Assembly: GCA_037013495.1 (NCBI GenBank)
Contig: CM072810.1
Coordinates: 80,894,449-80,958,448 of the forward strand
DNA length: 64,000 nucleotides
Source: Hippophae tibetana
Taxonomy: Eukaryota > Streptophyta > Magnoliopsida > Rosales > Elaeagnaceae
Direction: 5' to 3'
Shown here: in pieces, positions 1 through 12,270 of the stretch
How positions within the stretch are numbered: position 1 is the first letter of the stretch
Layout: every line of letters begins with the position of its first letter
Made by a program: the position numbers and the translations under genes
The notes under the pieces: generated by a model
The model's database searches: none
What the model was told of the DNA's origin: nothing
The model's input: only the letters and a program-made list of their open reading frames with translations

Positions 1-361
1 AATATGAGAGAAAGAAAAATAAAATGGATACTATTCACATTTTCAAAAACAACAAAAACTTTAATGATATGTGTCGCAACTATTAACAACGATAATCTTG
101 TACTCATGTATTGAAACGACTATTATAATATATCAAATTGAAGATCGTATAGATTCACACATTATTAATTTTCCTTGCTTTGGAAACTCATTTTTGTACA
201 CAAATTCCATCGTTTGTGTCACTTAAATAGGGTTTAAAGGTTTTGTTGCACCATTTCCGTTTTACTTCCTTTCTGTTTTATTCAAATGACCTATAAAGTT
301 GATATTGGGTCCGACCAAGGTTTATTTATCAATTTATTCAATCAATCTCTATTCTTTATAA
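1..361 (+). repeat. A half-unit (first copy, representative)
   Basis: First half of the dimer. It opens with AATATGAGAGAAAG and carries the landmarks CTTTGGAAACTCATTTTT, TAGGGTTTAAAGG, TTGCACCATTTCCG, CTATAAAGTTGATATTGG and CCGACCAAGGTTTATTTAT. It ends in the A-rich run before AATATAAGAG. It aligns end to end with the B half that follows, and by eye roughly two thirds to three quarters of the bases agree. The dimer therefore most likely arose by duplication of an ancestral monomer of about 360 bp followed by divergence. The same A half recurs in every unit. A-specific landmarks distinguish it from B throughout the window, which shows that homogenisation now acts mainly on the whole dimer. Confidence 0.9.
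35..57 (+). repeat. Core shared by A and B half-units, A copy
   Basis: A 23-bp stretch, TCACATTTTC followed by AAAAACAACAAAA, occurs in the A half here and in the B half at 396-418. In B it is close to invariant across the whole window. The exceptions I saw are small, such as CTTTTTC in beta units, TTCAAACACAAC at about 36.1 and 36.8 kb, and TTCAATCACAAC at about 44.1 and 46.2 kb. In many left-domain A halves the ACAAC part is missing and the region has become a pure A-run. The conservation between diverged halves could mark a constrained segment such as a nucleosome or protein contact, but chance conservation is not excluded. Confidence 0.5.
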
Positions 362-723
362 AATATAAGAGAAGAGAAAATGAAGGGAATACTGCTCACA
401 TTTTCAAAAACAACAAAACATTTGATAAATATGTGTTCTAACTATTAACTGCGATAATTGTTTACTCCGTTATCGACACTAGAATTACAATATATCAAAT
501 CACAGATTGTACAGACTAACACAATATTAATATTCCTTGATTTCGAACTTCATTTTTGAACACAAATGGCATCATTTACATCACTTAGCAAGGATTTAAT
601 GTTTTTGTCACACCATTTCCGTTTTACTTACTTTCAATTTTATTCAAAAGTGCTGTAATGAAGATATTGGTGCCCACCTAGGGTTATTTATTTCTGTTTT
701 CATTCAATCTATATTCTTTAAAA
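362..723 (+). repeat. B half-unit (first copy, representative)
   Basis: Second half of the dimer. It opens with AATATAAGAGAAGAG and carries GATAAATATGTGTTCTAAC, CACAATATTAATATTCC, GAACACAAATGGCATC, the TTTTTGTCACACCATTTCC stretch and CCCACCTAGGGTTATTTAT. It ends with CAATCTATATTCTTT and the A-run leading to the next unit. It shares with A the order of its features, for example TTGGAA...CTCATTTTT, ACACAAAT, CACCATTTCCG and TTTTATTCAAA. B carries most of the bases that separate the left and right families. Examples are ATTGTACAGAC in the left domain against ATTTTATAGAC in the right, and GTAATGAAG against GTGATGAAG. Confidence 0.9.
523..534. repeat. Perfect 12-bp palindrome in the B half (first copy)
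   Basis: AATATTAATATT equals its own reverse complement. It sits at the same place in almost every B half, between GACTAACAC and CCTTGATTTGGAAC. I noticed single-base departures only in a few units, near 22190, 28320, 29037, 34810 and 40575. The A half has a diverged counterpart, ACATTATTAATTTTCC, which is not a perfect palindrome. No binding protein can be named from the sequence. Confidence 0.6.
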
Positions 724-3100
724 AATATGAGAGAAAGAAAAATAAAATGGATACTATTCACATTTTCAAAAACAACAAAAAATTTAATGATATGTGTCGC
801 AACTATTACCTACGATAATCTTGTACTCATGTATTGAAACGACTATTATAATATATCAAATTGAAGATCGTATAGATTCACAAATTATTAATTTTCCTTG
901 CTTTGGAAACTCATTTTTGTACACAAATTCCATCGTTTGCGTTACTTAAATAGGGTTTAAAGGTTTTGTTGCACCATTTCTGTTTTACTTCCTTTCGGTT
1001 TTATTCAAAAGACCTATAAAGTTGATATTGGTTCCGACCAAGGTTTATTTATAAATTTATTCAATCAATCTCTATTCTTTAAAAAATATAAGAGAAGAGA
1101 AAAAGAAGTAAATACTGCTCACATTTTCAAAAACAACAAAACATTTGATAAATATGTGTTCTAACTATTAACTGTGATAATTGTTTACTCCGTTATCGAC
1201 ACTAGAATTACAATCTATCAAATCACAGATTGTACAGACTAACACAATATTAATATTCCTTGATTTGGAACTTCATTTTTGAACACAAATGGCATCATTT
1301 ACATCAGTTAGCAAGGATTTAATGTTTTTGTCACACCATTTCCGTTTTACTTACTTTCGATTTTATTCAAAAGTGTTGTAATGAAGTTATTGGTGCCCAC
1401 CTAAGGTTATTTATTACTGTTTTCATTCAATCTATATTCTTTACAAAATATGAGAGAAAGAAAAATAAAATGGATACTATTCACATTTTCAAAAACAAAA
1501 AAATATTTAATGATATGTGTCGCAACTATTAACTACGATAATCTTGTACTCATGTATTGAAACGACTATTATAATATATCAAATTGAAGATCGTATAGAT
1601 TCACACATTATTAATTTTCCTTGCTTTGGAAACTCATTTTTGTACACAAATTCCATCGTTTGTGTCACTTAAATAGGGTTTAAAGGTTTTGTTGCACCAT
1701 TTCCGTTTTACTTCCTTTCGGTTTTATTCAAATGACCTATAAAGTTGATATTGGGTCCGACCAAGGTTTATTTATCAATTTATTCAATCAATCTCTATTC
1801 TTTATAAAATATAAGAGAAGAGAAAATGAAGGGAATACTGCTCACATTTTCAAAAACAACAAAACATTTGATAAATATGTGTTCTAACTATTAACTGCGA
1901 TAATTGTTTACTCCGTTATCGACACTAGAATTACAATATATCAAATCACAGATTGTACAGACTAACACAATATTAATATTCCTTGATTTGGAACTTCATT
2001 TTTGAACACAAATGGCATCATTTACATCACTTAGCAAGGATTTAATGTTTTTGTCACACCATTTCCGTTTTAATTACTTTCAATTTTATTCAAAAGTGCT
2101 GTAATGAAGATATTGGTGCCCACCTAGGGTTATTTATTTCTGTTTTCATTCAATCTATATTCTTTAAAAAATATGAGAGAAAGAAAAATAAAATGGATAC
2201 TATTCACATTTTCAAAAACAACAAAAAATTTAATGAATATGTGTCGCAACTATTAACTATGATAATCTTGTACTCATGTATTGAAACGACTATTATAATA
2301 TATCAAATTGAAGATCGTATAGATTCACACAATATTAATTTTCCTTAAATTGGAAACTCATTTTTGTACACAAATTCCATCGTTTGCGTCACTTAAATAG
2401 GGTTTAAAGGTTTTGTTGCACCATTTCCGTTTACTTCCTCTCGGTTTTATTCAAATGACCTATAAAGTTGATATTGGTGCCGACCAAGGTTTATTTATTA
2501 ATTTATTCAATCAATCTCTATTCTTTAAAAAATATAAGAGAAGAGAAAAAGAAGGAAATACTGCTCACATTTTCAAAAACAACAAAACATTTGATAAATA
2601 TGTGTTCTAACTATTTACTGCGATAATTGTTTACTCCGTTATCGACACAAGAGTTACAATATATCAAATCACAGATTGTACAGACTAACACAATATTAAT
2701 ATTCCTTGATTTGGATCTTCATTTTTGAACACAAATGGCATCATTTACATCACTTAGCAAGGATTTAATGTTTTTGTCACACCATTTCCGTTTCACTTAC
2801 TTTCGATTTTATTCAAAGTGCTGTAATGAAGTTATTGGTGCCCACCTAGGGTTATTTATTACTGTTTTCATTCAATCTATATTCTTTAAAAAATATGAGA
2901 GAAAGAAAAATAAAATGGATACTATTCACATTTTCAAAAACAAACAAAAATTTAATGATATGTGTCGCAACTATTAACTACGATAATCTTGACTCGTGTA
3001 TTGAAACGAATATTATAATATATCAAATTGAAGATCGTATAGATTCACACATTATTAATTTTCCTTGCTTTGGAAACTCATTTTTGTACACAAATTCCAT

Positions 3101-6100
3101 CGTTTGCGTTACTTAAATAGGGTTTAAAGGTTTTGTTGCACCATTTCCGTTTTACTTCCTTTCGGTTTTATTCAAAAGACCTATAAAGTTGATATTGGTT
3201 CCGACCAAGGTTTATTTATAAATTTATTCAATCAATCTCTATTCTTTAAAAAATATAAGAGAAGAGAAAAAGAAGGATATACTGCTCACATTTTCAAAAA
3301 CAACAAAACATTTGATAAATATGTGTTCTAACTATTAACTGTGATAATTGTTTACTCCGTTATCGACACTAGAATTACAATCTATCAAATCACAGATTGT
3401 ACAGACTAACACAATATTAATATTCCTTGATTTGGATCTTCATTTTTGAACACAAATGGCATCATTCACATCACTTAGCAAGGATTTAATGTTTTTGTCA
3501 CACCATTTCGTTTCACTTACTTTCGATTTTATTCAAAGTGCTGTAATGAAGTTATTGGTGCCCACCTAGGGTTATTTATTACTGTTTTCTTTCAATCTAT
3601 ATTCTTTAAAAAATATGAGAGAAAGAAAAATAAAATGGATACTATTCACATTTTCAAAAACAAAAAAAAATTTAATGATATGTGTCGCAACTATTAACTA
3701 CGATAATCTTGTACTCGTGTATTGAAACGAATATTATAATATATCAAATTGAAGATCGTATAGATTCACACATTATTAATTTTCCTTGCTTTGGAAACTC
3801 ATTTTTGTACACAAATTCCATCGTTTGCGTTACTTAAATAGGGTTTAAAGGTTTTGTTGCACCATTTCCGTTTTACTTCCTTTCGGTTTTATTCAAAAGA
3901 CCTATAAAGTTGATATTGGTTCCGACCAAGGTTTATTTATAAATTTATTCAATCAATCTCTATTCTTTAAAAAATATAAGAGAAGAGAAAAAGAAGGAAA
4001 TACTGCTCACATTTTCAAAAACAACAAAACATTTGATAAATATGTGTTCTAACTATTAACTGTGATCATTGTTTACTCCGTTATCGACACTAGAATTACA
4101 ATCTATCAAATCACAGATTGTACAGACTAACACAATATTAATATTCCTTGATTTGGAACTTCATTTTTGAACACAAATGGCATCATTTACATCAGTTAGC
4201 AAGGATTTAATGTTTTTGTCACACCATTTCGTTTCACTTACTTTCGATTTTATTCAAAGTGCTGTAATGAAGTTATTGGTGCCCACCTAGGGTTATTTAT
4301 TACTGTTTTCATTCAATCTATATTCTTTAAAAAATATGAGAGAAAGAAAAATAAAATGGATACTATTCACATTTTCAAAAACAACAAAAAATTTAATGAA
4401 TATGTGTCGCAACTATTAACTATGATAATCTTGTACTCATGTATTGAAACGACTATTATAATATATCAAATTGAAGATCGTATAGATTCACACAATATTA
4501 ATTTTCCTTAAATTGGAAACTCATTTTTGTACACAAATTCCATCGTTTGCGTCACTTAAATAGGGTTTAAAGGTTTTGTTGCACCATTTCCGTTTACTTC
4601 CTCTCGGTTTTATTCAAATGACCTATAAAGTTGATATTGGTGCCGGCCAAGGTTTATTTATTAATTTATTCAATCAATCTCTATTCTTTAAAAAATATAA
4701 GAGAAGAGAAAAAGAAGGAAATACTGCTCACATTTTCAAAAACAACAAAACATTTGATAAATATGTGTTCTAACTATTAACTGCGATAATTGTTTACTCC
4801 GTTATCGACACTAGAGTTACAATATATCAAATCACAGATTGTACAGACTAACACAATATTAATATTCCTTGATTTGGATCTTCATTTTTGAACACAAATG
4901 GCATCATTTACATCACTTAGCAAGGATTTAATGTTTTTGTCACACCATTTCCGTTTCACTTACTTTCGATTTTATTCAAAGTGCTGTAATGAAGTTATTG
5001 GTGCCCACCTAGGGTTATTTATTACTGTTTTCATTCAATCTATATTCTTTAAAAAATATGAGAGAAAGAAAAATAAAATGGATACTATTCACATTTTCAA
5101 AAACAAAAAAAAATTTAATGATATGTGTCGCAACTATTAACTACGATAATCTTGACTCGTGTATTGAAACGAATATTATAATATATCAAATTGAAGATCG
5201 TATAGATTCACACATTATTAATTTTCCTTGTTTTGGAAACTCATTTTTGTACACAAATTCCATCGTTTGCGTTACTTAAATAGGGTTTAAAGGTTTTGTT
5301 GCACCATTTCCGTTTTACTTCCTTTCGGTTTTATTCAAAAGACCTATAAAGTTGATATTGGTTCCGACCAAGGTTTATTTATAAATTTATTCAATCAATC
5401 TCTATTCTTTAAAAAATATAAGAGAAGAGAAAAAGAAGGAAATACTGCTCACATTTTCAAAAACAACAAAACATTTGATAAATATGTGTTCTAACTATTA
5501 ACTGTGATAATTGTTTACTCCGTTATCGACACTGGAATTACAATCTATCAAATCACAGATTGTACAGACTAACACAATATTAATATTCCTTGATTTGGAA
5601 CTTCATTTTTGAACACAAATGGCATCATTTACATCAGTTAGCAAGGATTTAATGTTTTTGTCACACCATTTCCGTTTTACTTACTTTCGATTTTATTCAA
5701 AAGTGTTGTAATGAAGTTATTGGTGCCCACCTAGGGTTATTTATTACTGTTTTCATTCAATCTATATTCTTTACAAAATATGAGAGAAAGAAAAATATAA
5801 TGGATACTATTCACATTTTAAAAAAAAAAATTTAATGAATATGTGTTGCAACTATTAACTACGATAATCTTGTACTCGTGTATTGAAACGAATATTATAA
5901 TATATCAAATTGAATATCGTATAGATTCACACATTATTAATTTTCCTTGCTTTGGAAACTCATTTTTCTACACAAATTCCACCGTTTGCGTCACTTAAAT
6001 AGGGTATAAAGCTTTTGTTGCACCATTTCCGTTTTACTTCCTTTCGGTTTTATTCAAAAGACCTATAAAGTTGATATTGGGTCCGACCAAGGTTTATTTA

Positions 6101-6706
6101 TAAATTTATTCAATCAATCTCTATTCTTTAAAAAATATAAGAGAAGAGAAAAAGAAGGGAATACTGCTCACTTTTTCAAAAACAACAAAACATTTGATAA
6201 ATATGTGTTCTAACTTTTAACTGTGATAATTGTTTACTCTGTTATCGACACTAGAATTACAATATATCAAATCACAGATTGTACAGACTAACACAATATT
6301 AATATTCCTTGATTTGGAACTTCATTTTTGAACACAAATGGCATCATTTACATCACTTAGCAAGGATTTAATGTTTTTGTCACACCATTTCCGTTTTACT
6401 TACTTTCGATTTTATTCAAAAGTGCTGTAATGAAGCTATTGGTGCCCACCTAGGGTTATTTATTACTGTTTTCATTCAATCTATATTCTATAAAAAATAT
6501 GAGAGAAAGAAAAATAAAATGGATACTATTCACATTTTCAAAAACAACAAAAATTTTATTGAATATGTGTCGTAAATATTAACAACGATAATCTTGTACT
6601 CGTGGATTCAAACGACTATTATAATATATCAAATTGAAGATCGTATAGATTCACACATTATTAATTTTCCTTGCTATGTAAACTCATTTTTGTACACAAA
6701 TTCCAT
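3101..6706 (+). repeat. Five-unit tandem duplication, left copy
   Basis: This 3606-bp block is followed directly by a second copy starting at about 6707. Rare variants are shared at an offset of 3606 bp: GGATATACTG (3275 and 6881), the one-base-shortened CATTTCGTTTCAC (twice in each copy), GTGATCATTG (about 4063 and 7669), and GTGCCGGCCAAGG (about 4641 and 8247). The last 1.8 kb matches about 9198-11041 at an offset of about 4328 bp. The right end, about 6680-6715, is chimeric: the upstream part is the second beta unit (GCTATGTAAACTC) and what follows is alpha (GCGTTACTTAAATAGGG). This is the expected trace of an unequal crossover. Confidence 0.8.
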
Positions 6707-9700
6707 CGTTTGCGTTACTTAAATAGGGTTTAAAGGTTTTGTTGCACCATTTCCGTTTTACTTCCTTTCGGTTTTATTCAAAAGACCTATAAAGTTGATA
6801 TTGGTTCCGACCAAGGTTTATTTATAAATTTATTCAATCAATCTCTATTCTTTAAAAAATATAAGAGAAGAGAAAAAGAAGGATATACTGCTCACATTTT
6901 CAAAAACAACAAAACATTTGATAAATATGTGTTCTAACTATTAACTGTGATAATTGTTTACTCCGTTATCGACACTAGAATTACAATCTATCAAATCACA
7001 GATTGTACAGACTAACACAATATTAATATTCCTTGATTTGGATCTTCATTTTTGAACACAAATGGCATCATTCACATCACTTAGCAAGGATTTAATGTTT
7101 TTGTCACACCATTTCGTTTCACTTACTTTCGATTTTATTCAAAGTGCTGTAATGAAGTTATTGGTGCCCACCTAGGGTTATTTATTACTGTTTTCTTTCA
7201 ATCTATATTCTTTAAAAAATATGAGAGAAAGAAAAATAAAATGGATACTATTCACATTTTCAAAAACAAAAAAAAATTTAATGATATGTGTCGCAACTAT
7301 TAACTACGATAATCTTGTACTCGTGTATTGAAACGAATATTATAATATATCAAATTGAAGATCGTATAGATTCACACATTATTAATTTTCCTTGCTTTGG
7401 AAACTCATTTTTGTACACAAATTCCATCGTTTGCGTTACTTAAATAGGGTTTAAAGGTTTTGTTGCACCATTTCCGTTTTACTTCCTTTCGGTTTTATTC
7501 AAAAGACCTATAAAGTTGATATTGGTTCCGACCAAGGTTTATTTATAAATTTATTCAATCAATCTCTATTCTTTAAAAAATATAAGAGAAGAGAAAAAGA
7601 AGGAAATACTGCTCACATTTTCAAAAACAACAAAACATTTGATAAATATGTGTTCTAACTATTAACTGTGATCATTGTTTACTCCGTTATCGACACTAGA
7701 ATTACAATCTATCAAATCACAGATTGTACAGACTAACACAATATTAATATTCCTTGATTTGGAACTTCATTTTTGAACACAAATGGCATCATTTACATCA
7801 GTTAGCAAGGATTTAATGTTTTTGTCACACCATTTCGTTTCACTTACTTTCGATTTTATTCAAAGTGCTGTAATGAAGTTATTGGTGCCCACCTAGGGTT
7901 ATTTATTACTGTTTTCATTCAATCTATATTCTTTAAAAAATATGAGAGAAAGAAAAATAAAATGGATACTATTCACATTTTCAAAAACAACAAAAAATTT
8001 AATGAATATGTGTCGCAACTATTAACTATGATAATCTTGTACTCATGTATTGAAACGACTATTATAATATATCAAATTGAAGATCGTATAGATTCACACA
8101 ATATTAATTTTCCTTAAATTGGAAACTCATTTTTGTACACAAATTCCATCGTTTGCGTCACTTAAATAGGGTTTAAAGGTTTTGTTGCACCATTTCCGTT
8201 TACTTCCTCTCGGTTTTATTCAAATGACCTATAAAGTTGATATTGGTGCCGGCCAAGGTTTATTTATTAATTTATTCAATCAATCTCTATTCTTTAAAAA
8301 ATATAAGAGAAGAGAAAAAGAAGGAAATACTGCTCACATTTTCAAAAACAACAAAACATTTGATAAATATGTGTTCTAACTATTAACTGCGATAATTGTT
8401 TACTCCGTTATCGACACTAGAGTTACAATATATCAAATCACAGATTGTACAGACTAACACAATATTAATATTCCTTGATTTGGATCTTCATTTTTGAACA
8501 CAAATGGCATCATTTACATCACTTAGCAAGGATTTAATGTTTTTGTCACACCATTTCCGTTTCACTTACTTTCGATTTTATTCAAAGTGCTGTAATGAAG
8601 TTATTGGTGCCCACCTAGGGTTATTTATTACTGTTTTCATTCAATCTATATTCTTTAAAAAATATGAGAGAAAGAAAAATAAAATGGATACTATTCACAT
8701 TTTCAAAAACAAAAAAATATTTAATGATATGTGTCGCAACTATTAACTACGATAATCTTGTACTCATGTATTGAAACGACTATTATAATATATCAAATTG
8801 AAGATCGTATAGATTCACACATTATTAATTTTCCTTGCTTTGGAAACTCATTTTTGTACACAAATTCCATCGTTTGCGTTACTTAAATAGGGTTTAAAGG
8901 TTTTGTTGCACCATTTCCGTTTTACTTCCTTTCGGTTTTATTCAAAAGACCTATAAAGTTGATATTGGTTCCGACCAAGGTTTATTTATAAATTTATTCA
9001 ATCAATCTCTATTCTTTAAAAAATATAAGAGAAGAGAAAAAGAAGGAAATACTGCTCACATTTTCAAAAACAACAAAACATTTGATAAATATGTGTTCTA
9101 ACTATTAACTGTGATAATGGTTTACTCCGTTATCGACACTAGAATTACAATCTATCAAATCACAGATTGTACAGACTAACACAATATTAATATTCCTTGA
9201 TTTGGATCTTCATTTTTGAACACAAATGGCATCATTTACATCACTTAGCAAGGATTTAATGTTTTTGTCACACCATTTCCGTTTCACTTACTTTCGATTT
9301 TATTCAAAGTGCTGTAATGAAGTTATTGGTGCCCACCTAGGGTTATTTATTACTGTTTTCATTCAATCTATATTCTTTAAAAAATATGAGAGAAAGAAAA
9401 ATAAAATGGATACTATTCACATTTTCAAAAACAAAAAAAAATTTAATGATATGTGTCGCAACTATTAACTACGATAATCTTGACTCGTGTATTGAAACGA
9501 ATATTATAATATATCAAATTGAAGATCGTATAGATTCACACATTATTAATTTTCCTTGTTTTGGAAACTCATTTTTGTACACAAATTCCATCGTTTGCGT
9601 TACTTAAATAGGGTTTAAAGGTTTTGTTGCACCATTTCCGTTTTACTTCCTTTCGGTTTTATTCAAAAGACCTATAAAGTTGATATTGGTTCCGACCAAG

Positions 9701-11041
9701 GTTTATTTATAAATTTATTCAATCAATCTCTATTCTTTAAAAAATATAAGAGAAGAGAAAAAGAAGGAAATACTGCTCACATTTTCAAAAACAACAAAAC
9801 ATTTGATAAATATGTGTTCTAACTATTAACTGTGATAATTGTTTACTCCGTTATCGACACTGGAATTACAATCTATCAAATCACAGATTGTACAGACTAA
9901 CACAATATTAATATTCCTTGATTTGGAACTTCATTTTTGAACACAAATGGCATCATTTACATCAGTTAGCAAGGATTTAATGTTTTTGTCACACCATTTC
10001 CGTTTTACTTACTTTCGATTTTATTCAAAAGTGTTGTAATGAAGTTATTGGTGCCCACCTAGGGTTATTTATTACTGTTTTCATTCAATCTATATTCTTT
10101 ACAAAATATGAGAGAAAGAAAAATATAATGGATACTATTCACATTTTAAAAAAAAAATTTAATGAATATGTGTTGCAACTATTAACTACGATAATCTTGT
10201 ACTCGTGTATTGAAACGAATATTATAATATATCAAATTGAATATCGTATAGATTCACACATTATTAATTTTCCTTGCTTTGGAAACTCATTTTTCTACAC
10301 AAATTCCACCGTTTGCGTCACTTAAATAGGGTATAAAGCTTTTGTTGCACCATTTCCGTTTTACTTCCTTTCGGTTTTATTCAAAAGACCTATAAAGTTG
10401 ATATTGGGTCCGACCAAGGTTTATTTATAAATTTATTCAATCAATCTCTATTCTTTAAAAAATATAAGAGAAGAGAAAAAGAAGGGAATACTGCTCACTT
10501 TTTCAAAAACAACAAAACATTTGATAAATATGTGTTCTAACTTTTAACTGTGATAATTGTTTACTCTGTTATCGACACTAGAATTACAATATATCAAATC
10601 ACAGATTGTACAGACTAACACAATATTAATATTCCTTGATTTGGAACTTCATTTTTGAACACAAATGGCATCATTTACATCACTTAGCAAGGATTTAATG
10701 TTTTTGTCACACCATTTCCGTTTTACTTACTTTCGATTTTATTCAAAAGTGCTGTAATGAAGCTATTGGTGCCCACCTAGGGTTATTTATTACTGTTTTC
10801 ATTCAATCTATATTCTATAAAAAATATGAGAGAAAGAAAAATAAAATGGATACTATTCACATTTTCAAAAACAACAAAAATTTTATTGAATATGTGTCGT
10901 AAATATTAACAACGATAATCTTGTACTCGTGGATTCAAACGACTATTATAATATATCAAATTGAAGATCGTATAGATTCACACATTATTAATTTTCCTTG
11001 CTATGTAAACTCATTTTTGTACACAAATTCCATCGTTTGCG
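6707..11041 (+). repeat. Five-unit tandem duplication, right copy with one extra unit
   Basis: The first part (to about 8711) matches 3101-5105 at an offset of 3606. The rest (from about 9198) matches 4870-6714 at an offset of about 4328, one unit more. The extra unit lies around 8712-9197. It has ACAAAAAAATATTTAATG and GTACTCATGT instead of the partner's longer A-run and GACTCGTGT, so it came from another unit type. After 11041 the beta sequence continues naturally (GCGTCTCTTAATTAGGG), which suggests this right copy keeps the original junction. Confidence 0.72.
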
Positions 11042-11546
11042 TCTCTTAATTAGGGTTTAAAGGTTTTGTTGCACCATTTTTGTTTTACTTCCTTTCGGTT
11101 TTAATCAAAAGAGCTATAAAGTTGATATTGGTTCCGACCAAGGTTTATTTATTAATTTATTCAATCAATCTCTATTCTTTAAAAAATATAAGAGAAGAGA
11201 AAAAGAAGGGAATACTGCTCACATTTTCAAAAACAAAAAAAGATTTGGCAAATATGTGTTCTAACTATTAACTGCGATAATTGTTTACTCCCTTATCGAC
11301 ACTAGAATTACAAAATATCAAATCACAGATTGTACAGACTAACACAATATTAATATTCCTTGATTTGGAACCTCATTTTTGAACACAAATGGCATCATTT
11401 ACATCACTTAGCAAGAATTTAATGTTTTTGTCACACCATTTCGGTTTTACTTACTTTCAATTTTATTCAAAAGTTCTGTAATGAAGATATTGGTGCCCAC
11501 CTAGGGTTATTTATTGCTGTTTTCATTCAATCTATATTCTTTAAGA
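10105..11546 (+). repeat. Beta two-unit higher-order repeat, single copy
   Basis: The first unit has ATATAATGG, GGGTATAAAGCTTTTG, GCTCACTTTTTC, CTCTGTTATC, GAAGCTATTGG and TCTATAAAAAATATG. The second has ATTTTATTGAATATG, GGATTCAAAC, GCTATGTAAAC, CTCTTAATTAGGG, TTTAATCAAAAGAGC, GATTTGGCAAATATG and GCAAGAATTTAATG. The same pair recurs three times at 17318-21658. Truncated forms lie at 5777-6706 and 30678-31729. Confidence 0.8.
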
Positions 11547-12270
11547 AATATGAGAGAAAGCAAAATAAAATGGATACTATTCACATTTTCAAAAACAACA
11601 AAAAATTTAATGAATATGTGTCGCAACTATTAACTACGATAATCTTGTACTAGTGTATTGAAATGACTATTATAATATATCAAATTAAAGATCGTATAGA
11701 TTCACACATTATTAATTTTCCTTGCTTTGGAAACTCATTTTTGTACACAAATTCCATCGTTTGCGTCACTTAAATAGGGTTTAAAGGTTTTGTTGCACCA
11801 TTTCCGTTTTACTTCCTTTCGGTTTTATTCAAAAGAGCTATAAAGTTGATATTGGTTCCGACCAAGGTTTAATGATTAATTTATTCAATCAATCTCTATT
11901 CTTTAAAAAATATAAGAGAAGAGAAAAAGAAGGAAATACTGCTCACATTTTCAAAAACAACAAAACATTTGATAAATATGTGTTCTAACTATTAACTGTG
12001 ATAATTGTTTACTCCGTTATCGACACTAGAATTACAATCTATCAAATCACAGATTGTACAGACTAACACAATATTAATATTCCTTGATTTGGAACTTCAT
12101 TTTTGAACACAAATGGCATCATTTACATCAGTTAGCAAGGATTTAATGTTTTTGTCACACCATTTCCGTTTTACTTACTTTCGATTTTATTCAAAAGTGT
12201 TGTAATGAAGTTATTGGTGCCCACCTAGGGTTATTTATTACTGTTTTCATTCAATCTATATTCTTTACAA

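Noticed and set aside
228-236. Telomere-like words TAGGGTTTA in A and TAGGGTTA in B
   Set aside because: Each is a single 8-9 bp match with no tandem repetition of TTTAGGG or TTAGGG. It is expected by chance in a repeated unit and gives no evidence for a telomere.
290-302. TATAAAG in every A half as a possible promoter
   Set aside because: In DNA this rich in A+T such words arise freely. No start site, conserved downstream element or transcript evidence can be seen. Satellite transcription is possible, but RNA data would be needed.
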